From Anaerolineae bacterium (GTDB lineage: Bacteria; Chloroflexota; Anaerolineae; B4-G1): a stretch of DNA of 8,695 nucleotides. The stretch is taken from positions 1 to 8,695 of the forward strand of contig JAUWNP010000192.1 in NCBI GenBank assembly GCA_030612585.1. The letters are read 5' to 3'. This document shows positions 5,517-8,695 of the stretch, piece by piece. A model generated the notes under the pieces. That model was not told where the DNA came from, made no database searches, and saw only the letters and a list, made by a program, of their open reading frames with translations. Numbering within the stretch: the first letter of the stretch is position 1; each line of letters starts with the position of its first letter. The translations under genes and the position numbers were made by a program.

Positions 5517-6788
5517 ATGGCCCCCACGAGATACGTCATCGTGGGCGGGAGCGCGGCCGGGATGTCCGCCGCCCAGGCCATCCGCGAGTCGGATAGCCAC
5601 GGCGCCATCACGGTGCTCTCGGCCGAGGCGGACCCGCCCTACTTCCGACCCCTTATCCCGTTCATCGTTGACGGGCACAAGACGGCCGACGAGATCGCCA
5701 TGTTGGGCCAGGGACCATACACGGCCCCGAACATAGACGTGCGGCTCGACGCCACCGTCACGTCCGTGGACCCGGTGGCCCACACTGTGACCGTCAACGA
5801 CGCCGGGCACATCGAGTATGATAGGCTCCTCATCGCCACCGGCAGCCGCCCCTACATCCCACCATCCATCCAGGGGACCGACACCCCCGGCGTCTATACC
5901 CTGCGCACCCTGGCCGACGCCCATTCGATGGCCGAACGAGCCAACGTAACCCGGAACGTGATCCTGGCTGGCGGCGGGATGCTCAATCTCAAGACGGCGT
6001 TCGCGTTACTGGAGCGGGGCCTGGCGGTGACCATGGTCGTCACGTCGCCGGAGGTGCTTTCCCAGATCATGGAGCCGGACGGCGCGGCCCTCATCCGCGA
6101 GGCCCTGGATCGGGCCGGCCTGCGCATCCTCACCGGCCGCAGCATCACCCAGGTCATCGCCGGACCAGACGGTGTGACCGGGGTACTGCTTGACTCTGGC
6201 GAGGAACTGCCCTGCGAGATCGTCTGCATCGGCAAGGGGGTGCGGCCTAACGTCAAGTTCCTGGCCGGGAGCGGCATCCACGTGGACCGGGGTGTGGTGG
6301 CAGACAAGCACACCGCCTGCAACACAGCGGGCGTGTATACCGCCGGCGACGTGGCCGTGACCTTTGACCCCATCACCGGCGGGCGGATGATGACGGCCCT
6401 GTGGACCAACGCTGTGGAGATGGGGCGCTGCGCCGGGCGCAACATGGCCGGTCGACCCACCGCCTACGGCGGCACCTTTGGCATCCTCAGCGCCACCGAA
6501 CTTGGCATCCTCAACGCCACCCAGGTGGCCGAGGTGCCCTTTGTGTCCATGGGCATCGTCCACACGGCCGGCGCCGATTACGAGACCCACGTGTTCCGCA
6601 CGGCCGACACCTATCGCAAGCTGGTGTTCACCGCCGACGGAGAGCGGCTCATCGGGGCCGTCTTTGTGGGAGACATCGCCCGCGCTGGATTGTACCGGCA
6701 CCTTATCCGCGATCACGCGCGGCTGAACGACCTCAAGGCGGTCGTCGTCGGGCACCGGCTGCACTATGGACACTTTTTGCGGTTCTGA
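5517..6788 (+). CDS. CODH-associated FAD/NAD(P)-dependent oxidoreductase (FNOR)
   Basis: This 423-residue flavoprotein belongs to the pyridine nucleotide-disulfide oxidoreductase superfamily. FAD binding is shown by an N-terminal dinucleotide fold with VIVGGSAAGMSAA (residues 7-19), ATGSRP (107-112) and YTAGDVA (274-280). A second Rossmann motif AGGGMLNLKTA (151-161) marks the NAD(P) domain. The C-terminal part (about 315-423) matches the dimerisation region of rubredoxin-reductase and NADH-oxidase relatives. The active-site Cys of NADH oxidases and the CX4C of disulfide reductases are absent; the equivalent stretch reads PYFRPLIPFIVDG. The enzyme therefore probably moves electrons between CooF and NAD(P)H rather than reducing a disulfide or oxygen by a cysteine mechanism. 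It starts 3 bases after the cooF stop with AAGGGGGG at 5503-5510 as ribosome binding site, so the three genes form one operon. The preference for NAD or NADP cannot be read with confidence. Confidence 0.9.
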   Translation: MAPTRYVIVGGSAAGMSAAQAIRESDSHGAITVLSAEADPPYFRPLIPFIVDGHKTADEIAMLGQGPYTAPNIDVRLDATVTSVDPVAHTVTVNDAGHIEYDRLLIATGSRPYIPPSIQGTDTPGVYTLRTLADAHSMAERANVTRNVILAGGGMLNLKTAFALLERGLAVTMVVTSPEVLSQIMEPDGAALIREALDRAGLRILTGRSITQVIAGPDGVTGVLLDSGEELPCEIVCIGKGVRPNVKFLAGSGIHVDRGVVADKHTACNTAGVYTAGDVAVTFDPITGGRMMTALWTNAVEMGRCAGRNMAGRPTAYGGTFGILSATELGILNATQVAEVPFVSMGIVHTAGADYETHVFRTADTYRKLVFTADGERLIGAVFVGDIARAGLYRHLIRDHARLNDLKAVVVGHRLHYGHFLRF

Positions 6789-6807
6789 CCGCGTGCTCCG
6801 AATGCCC

Positions 6808-6848
6808 ACCTCCCGCCGGTTCCAGATCGGCGGGAGGTTCCTTTTTTT
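6808..6848 (+). terminator. Strong intrinsic terminator of the CODH operon
   Basis: A perfect 11-bp GC-rich stem, ACCTCCCGCCG (6808-6818) and CGGCGGGAGGT (6828-6838), has a 9-base loop and is followed by a run of seven T (6842-6848). It begins 19 bases after the oxidoreductase stop and separates the CODH operon from the HAD gene. Confidence 0.95.
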
Positions 6849-6871
6849 CCACAAAGCAGCGACGGTTAGCG

Positions 6872-6913
6872 GTTATTGGTCATTTGTCATTTGTCATTGG
6901 TCATTTGTCATTG
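6872..6913 (+). repeat. Heptanucleotide repeat run, consensus GTCATTT
   Basis: Five clear 7-bp units from 6879 (GTCATTT, GTCATTT, GTCATTG, GTCATTT, GTCATTG) are preceded by a degenerate GTTATTG at 6872. Each junction recreates TTGTCA or TGGTCA, which resemble a sigma70 -35 box. The run ends directly at the TATAAT of the next gene's promoter. Confidence 0.9.
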
Positions 6914-6919
6914 TATAAT
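6891..6919 (+). promoter_or_regulatory. Near-consensus promoter of the HAD gene, probably leaderless
   Basis: TTGTCA (6891-6896, 5/6 of the -35 consensus) and a perfect TATAAT (6914-6919) are separated by 17 bases. Transcription would begin about 7 bases after the -10 box, at 6926-6928, on or next to the ATG at 6928. There is no Shine-Dalgarno sequence before that ATG, which agrees with a leaderless mRNA. The -35 box is part of the 7-bp repeat run. Confidence 0.75.
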
Positions 6920-6927
6920 CGTCCCTC

Positions 6928-7566
6928 ATGGCACTCAAGTTCATCATCTTCGACCTGGACGACACACTCTACCCTCGCAACAGCGGGCTGATGCAGGAGG
7001 TGGGCCACCGCATCCAGTTGTGGGTGCGCAACCACCTGGGACTGACCTGGGAAGAGGCGGTTGCCCTGCGGCGCGAGTACTTCCACCACTACGGCACTAC
7101 GATGGGGGGGCTGATCGCCAAGCACGACGTGGACGTGCACGACTATCTTGCCTTCGTGCACGACATCCCGGTGGAGGAGTACCTGAAGCCCAATCCGGCG
7201 CTGGACGTGATGATGGCCTCCATCCCACTACGCAAGGCGGTCTACACCAACGCCACTTCGGAATACGGCTGGCGGGTGTTGCGGGCGCTGGGCGTAGCCG
7301 GTCACTTCGAGCGCATAGTCGGCATCAAGGAGGTGGGCCTACGCAACAAGCCCTACCGTGACGCCTATGAACGGATGTTGGCACTGCTGGGGGTCCGGGG
7401 CCCCGAGTGCATCCTGGTCGAGGATGCGGCGCGCAACCTGCGGCCGGCCAAGGCCCTGGGTATGACGACGGTATTAGTGGACGCGGGGACCGACGAGGGC
7501 GTGGACTTTGCGGTGGGAAATGTGCTAGAAGTTGGGCAAGTAGTGAATGAACTCCTTGCACGATGA
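6928..7566 (+). CDS. HAD-superfamily hydrolase, pyrimidine 5'-nucleotidase-like
   Basis: This 212-residue cytoplasmic phosphatase is predicted to use an aspartyl-phosphate intermediate. Motif I is IIFDLDDTLYP with nucleophile Asp9 and acid/base Asp11. Motif II is Thr107-Asn108 in AVYTNAT. Motif III is Lys141 in GLRNKPYRDAYERML. Motif IV is Glu165-Asp166 in ILVEDAARNLRPAKALGMTT. A helical cap lies between motifs I and II (about 16-90), as in the subgroup that includes yeast Sdt1-like pyrimidine 5'-nucleotidases and phosphoglycolate phosphatase relatives; substrate choice within the subgroup is inferred. The length is normal for the family. The ATG at 6928 gives the usual short lead to motif I and fits the leaderless promoter directly upstream. 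It appears to be a single-gene unit with no evident link to CO metabolism. Confidence 0.88.
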   Translation: MALKFIIFDLDDTLYPRNSGLMQEVGHRIQLWVRNHLGLTWEEAVALRREYFHHYGTTMGGLIAKHDVDVHDYLAFVHDIPVEEYLKPNPALDVMMASIPLRKAVYTNATSEYGWRVLRALGVAGHFERIVGIKEVGLRNKPYRDAYERMLALLGVRGPECILVEDAARNLRPAKALGMTTVLVDAGTDEGVDFAVGNVLEVGQVVNELLAR

Positions 7567-7626
7567 GCACGTCACCATCCCTGTCCCATTCCAGCCACCA
7601 GTCCTCGAAATGATTGACAGCAGAAC

Positions 7627-7662
7627 GACCACGGCCTCCTCTGCCTTGAGGAGGCCATGGTC
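7627..7662 (+). terminator. Long hairpin after the HAD gene, possible terminator without T-tract
   Basis: GACCA plus GGCCTCCTC (7627-7631, 7633-7641) pair with GAGGAGGCC plus TGGTC (7648-7656, 7658-7662). This makes 14 base pairs with one C-A mismatch around a 6-base loop. No T-run follows on the + strand, so it is not a classical intrinsic terminator. It could slow polymerase, protect the 3' end of the HAD mRNA or be a DNA-level palindrome. Confidence 0.5.
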
Positions 7663-7897
7663 TACTAAAGGAGGGTAACCACAAACAACCCTTGATGTGG
7701 GTTTCGGGGGGGCGGGAACCCGTCTCCCAACATCATCCTTAGTCTAGCACAAGCAGGTGAAAACGAGGTGAGAGACAGGTTAAGAAAGTCCTTGAATTCG
7801 CACGGACTTCCACACGCCCCGTCGCCATGTGAGCCCCAACGCACCACCCGACATTGCTCGTAGGGCAAGCCGGGGGATTTTGGGAGACTGCTGCGAT

Positions 7898-7926
7898 TGG
7901 ACAAATTCGGCAAGTTGGAGTACATT
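7898..7926 (+). promoter_or_regulatory. Candidate promoter of the zinc-ribbon gene
   Basis: TGGACA (7898-7903, 5/6 of TTGACA) and TACATT (7921-7926, 4/6 of TATAAT) are 17 bases apart. Transcription would start near 7933, leaving a leader of about 40 nt with the ribosome binding site AAGGAG (7960-7965). Confidence 0.35.
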
Positions 7927-7972
7927 ACCCCCCAGTCACTCTCTCGCCGCCAACCGCGCAAGGAGACCCGCG

Positions 7973-8695
7973 ATGACCCACTGCCCCAGTTGTGGACGGT
8001 ACATCGGGCCACACGAGGCCTGCCCCTACTGCGGTGCCCGCCTGGCCAGGCGAACCTCCATCCGGGCCGTCAAGATCGCCGCGGTCGCGCTTGCCACCGT
8101 GGGACTCGCCATCCTTTGGTACGCCGCCATCCGCGCCGAGGTGCCGCTCATCCAGATCGGGCAGGCTGGCGCGACGATGAACATGGCCTACGTGCGGATT
8201 GAGGGGCGCTGCACCCGCGCCCCCACCTACAACCCTGAAAGCGAAACCCTCAGTTTCTGGATTGAGGACGACACGGGGGAGATGTACATCTCGGCCTACC
8301 GGGCGGAGACGCGCACGATCATTGAGCAATGCCGAGTGCCCGCGCTGGGCGACCTGGTCGAGGTGGCCGGTACTCTCCGCGTGCGCGAGGACTTCCTCTC
8401 GCTGACCATCAACGTGCCCGAGCAACTGAGGATCACCCGCGCTGAACCAGTGGACCGCGACATCGGCACCATCGCGCCGGAGGACCAATACCTGCGCGTG
8501 CGGGTGCGTGGCCAGGTGCGCGAGATCTACGAGCCCTACCAGGGGCTGACACTGATCACCGTCCGCGACGGCACCGGCTCTATACCCATCGTCGTGAGCG
8601 AGGATTTGATCGCGCTCAGCCCCGTCTCCCCCACTGTTCGGACTTCGCCGAGCCAGGTCGAGGCGCTGAACGCTCACGGCGAAGTCCTGACCATA
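7973..8695 (+). CDS. Zinc-ribbon, single-pass membrane protein with OB-fold-like domains, 3' end outside the window
   Basis: The frame runs open for 241 codons to the window edge, so the protein is incomplete. An N-terminal zinc ribbon (MTHCPSCGRYIGPHEACPYC) has Cys4, Cys7, Cys17 and Cys20. A basic stretch with RR (26-27) precedes one hydrophobic segment at about 33-52, so the zinc ribbon is predicted in the cytoplasm and the rest outside. After it, beta-rich sequence from about 58 to 155 (VRIEGRCTRAP, then LSFWIEDDTGEMYISAY, then GDLVEVAGTLRVREDFLSL) looks like an OB-fold. A second similar block follows (VRVRGQVREIYEPYQGLTLI, then VRDGTGSIPIV). I do not recognise a named family and assign no function. 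The ATG at 7973 is supported by AAGGAG at 7960-7965, 7 bases upstream. Confidence 0.82.
   Translation, partial: MTHCPSCGRYIGPHEACPYCGARLARRTSIRAVKIAAVALATVGLAILWYAAIRAEVPLIQIGQAGATMNMAYVRIEGRCTRAPTYNPESETLSFWIEDDTGEMYISAYRAETRTIIEQCRVPALGDLVEVAGTLRVREDFLSLTINVPEQLRITRAEPVDRDIGTIAPEDQYLRVRVRGQVREIYEPYQGLTLITVRDGTGSIPIVVSEDLIALSPVSPTVRTSPSQVEALNAHGEVLTI

Larger units (their letters stand above)
7567..7972. other. 406-base intergenic region with inverted repeats, no gene found
   Basis: No reading frame with a believable start and ribosome binding site was seen on either strand. The region contains a long hairpin (7627-7662) and an imperfect G-rich one: GGGTT 7699-7703 with AACCC 7717-7721, or alternatively GATGT 7694-7698 with ACATC 7730-7734. 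A short one pairs AAGTCC (7786-7791) with GGACTT (7804-7809). A candidate promoter lies at 7898-7926. An AAAGGAGGG at 7667-7675 looks like a ribosome binding site but has no suitable gene after it; the ATG at 7695 opens only 15 codons. Confidence 0.6.

Noticed and set aside
4941..5924. Long minus-strand frame opposite cooF and the flavoprotein
   Set aside because: It is a shadow of strongly supported + strand genes in GC-rich DNA, with Gly/Val/Arg/His-rich translation and no motifs.
6006..6854. Long minus-strand frame opposite the flavoprotein
   Set aside because: It is antisense to a gene with clear FAD and NAD motifs, and it would begin inside the terminator region.
7325..7684. Minus-strand frame containing a protein-like piece NHFEDWWLEWDRDGDVLI
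   Set aside because: It overlaps the end of the HAD gene by about 240 bases, has no visible ribosome binding site and degrades into Pro/Arg-rich sequence. The piece may be a relic but cannot be supported.
7665..8012. Minus-strand 115-codon frame across the gene-free gap
   Set aside because: There is no recognisable domain or ribosome binding site, and it overlaps the start of the zinc-ribbon gene. It is more likely open by chance.
7925..8677. Long minus-strand frame opposite the zinc-ribbon gene
   Set aside because: It is antisense to a + strand frame with a good ribosome binding site, a four-Cys zinc ribbon and a membrane segment.

Overview
This window is a GC-rich stretch of bacterial chromosome in which every supportable gene lies on the + strand. 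The gene content is a TPR-repeat protein, a soluble GAF histidine kinase with a NarL-type regulator, an anaerobic Ni-Fe carbon monoxide dehydrogenase operon, a HAD hydrolase and a zinc-ribbon membrane protein. Together with 7-bp intergenic repeats and a probable leaderless gene, this fits an anaerobic or facultatively anaerobic bacterium. I lean towards Chloroflexota (Anaerolineae-like), but that is an impression from gene style and not a demonstrated placement.

Layout. Bases 2-904 hold the 3' part of a TPR protein whose start lies outside the window. After 27 bases come a GAF-HisKA_3 sensor kinase (932-2101) and, overlapping it by ATGA, its response regulator (2098-2727). A hairpin terminator (2737-2779) closes that unit. 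The 385-base gap to cooS is not empty. It holds a candidate structured RNA (about 2803-2947) with a long-range closing helix, two local hairpins, a three-way junction and a possible pseudoknot, followed by a run of 7-bp repeats (2990-3031). The cooS-cooF-FAD/NAD oxidoreductase operon follows (3113-6788), tightly packed with strong ribosome binding sites, and ends at a textbook intrinsic terminator (6808-6848). A second, different 7-bp repeat run (6872-6913) supplies the -35 box of a near-consensus promoter. That promoter would start transcription at or next to the ATG of a HAD-family nucleotidase-like gene (6928-7566). A 406-base non-coding gap with several inverted repeats leads to a zinc-ribbon / transmembrane / OB-fold-like protein (7973 to the end, truncated by the window edge).

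How the genes work together. CooS oxidises CO to CO2, CooF carries the electrons through four predicted [4Fe-4S] clusters, and the flavoprotein would pass them to NAD(P)+ or a similar acceptor. No cooC, hydrogenase or acetyl-CoA synthase subunit is present in the window, so this looks like the CODH-CooF-FNOR type of operon, in which CO oxidation (or the reverse) is coupled to pyridine nucleotides. The upstream two-component system is a candidate regulator only by proximity.

The most interesting item is the structured RNA upstream of cooS. Its size, multi-helix fold and position right before a short ATG-initiated frame remind me of the HEARO/omega-RNA scaffolds of IscB/IsrB transposons, but no nuclease gene is present. 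It could be an orphan mobile-element RNA, or a leader RNA or riboswitch of the CODH operon.
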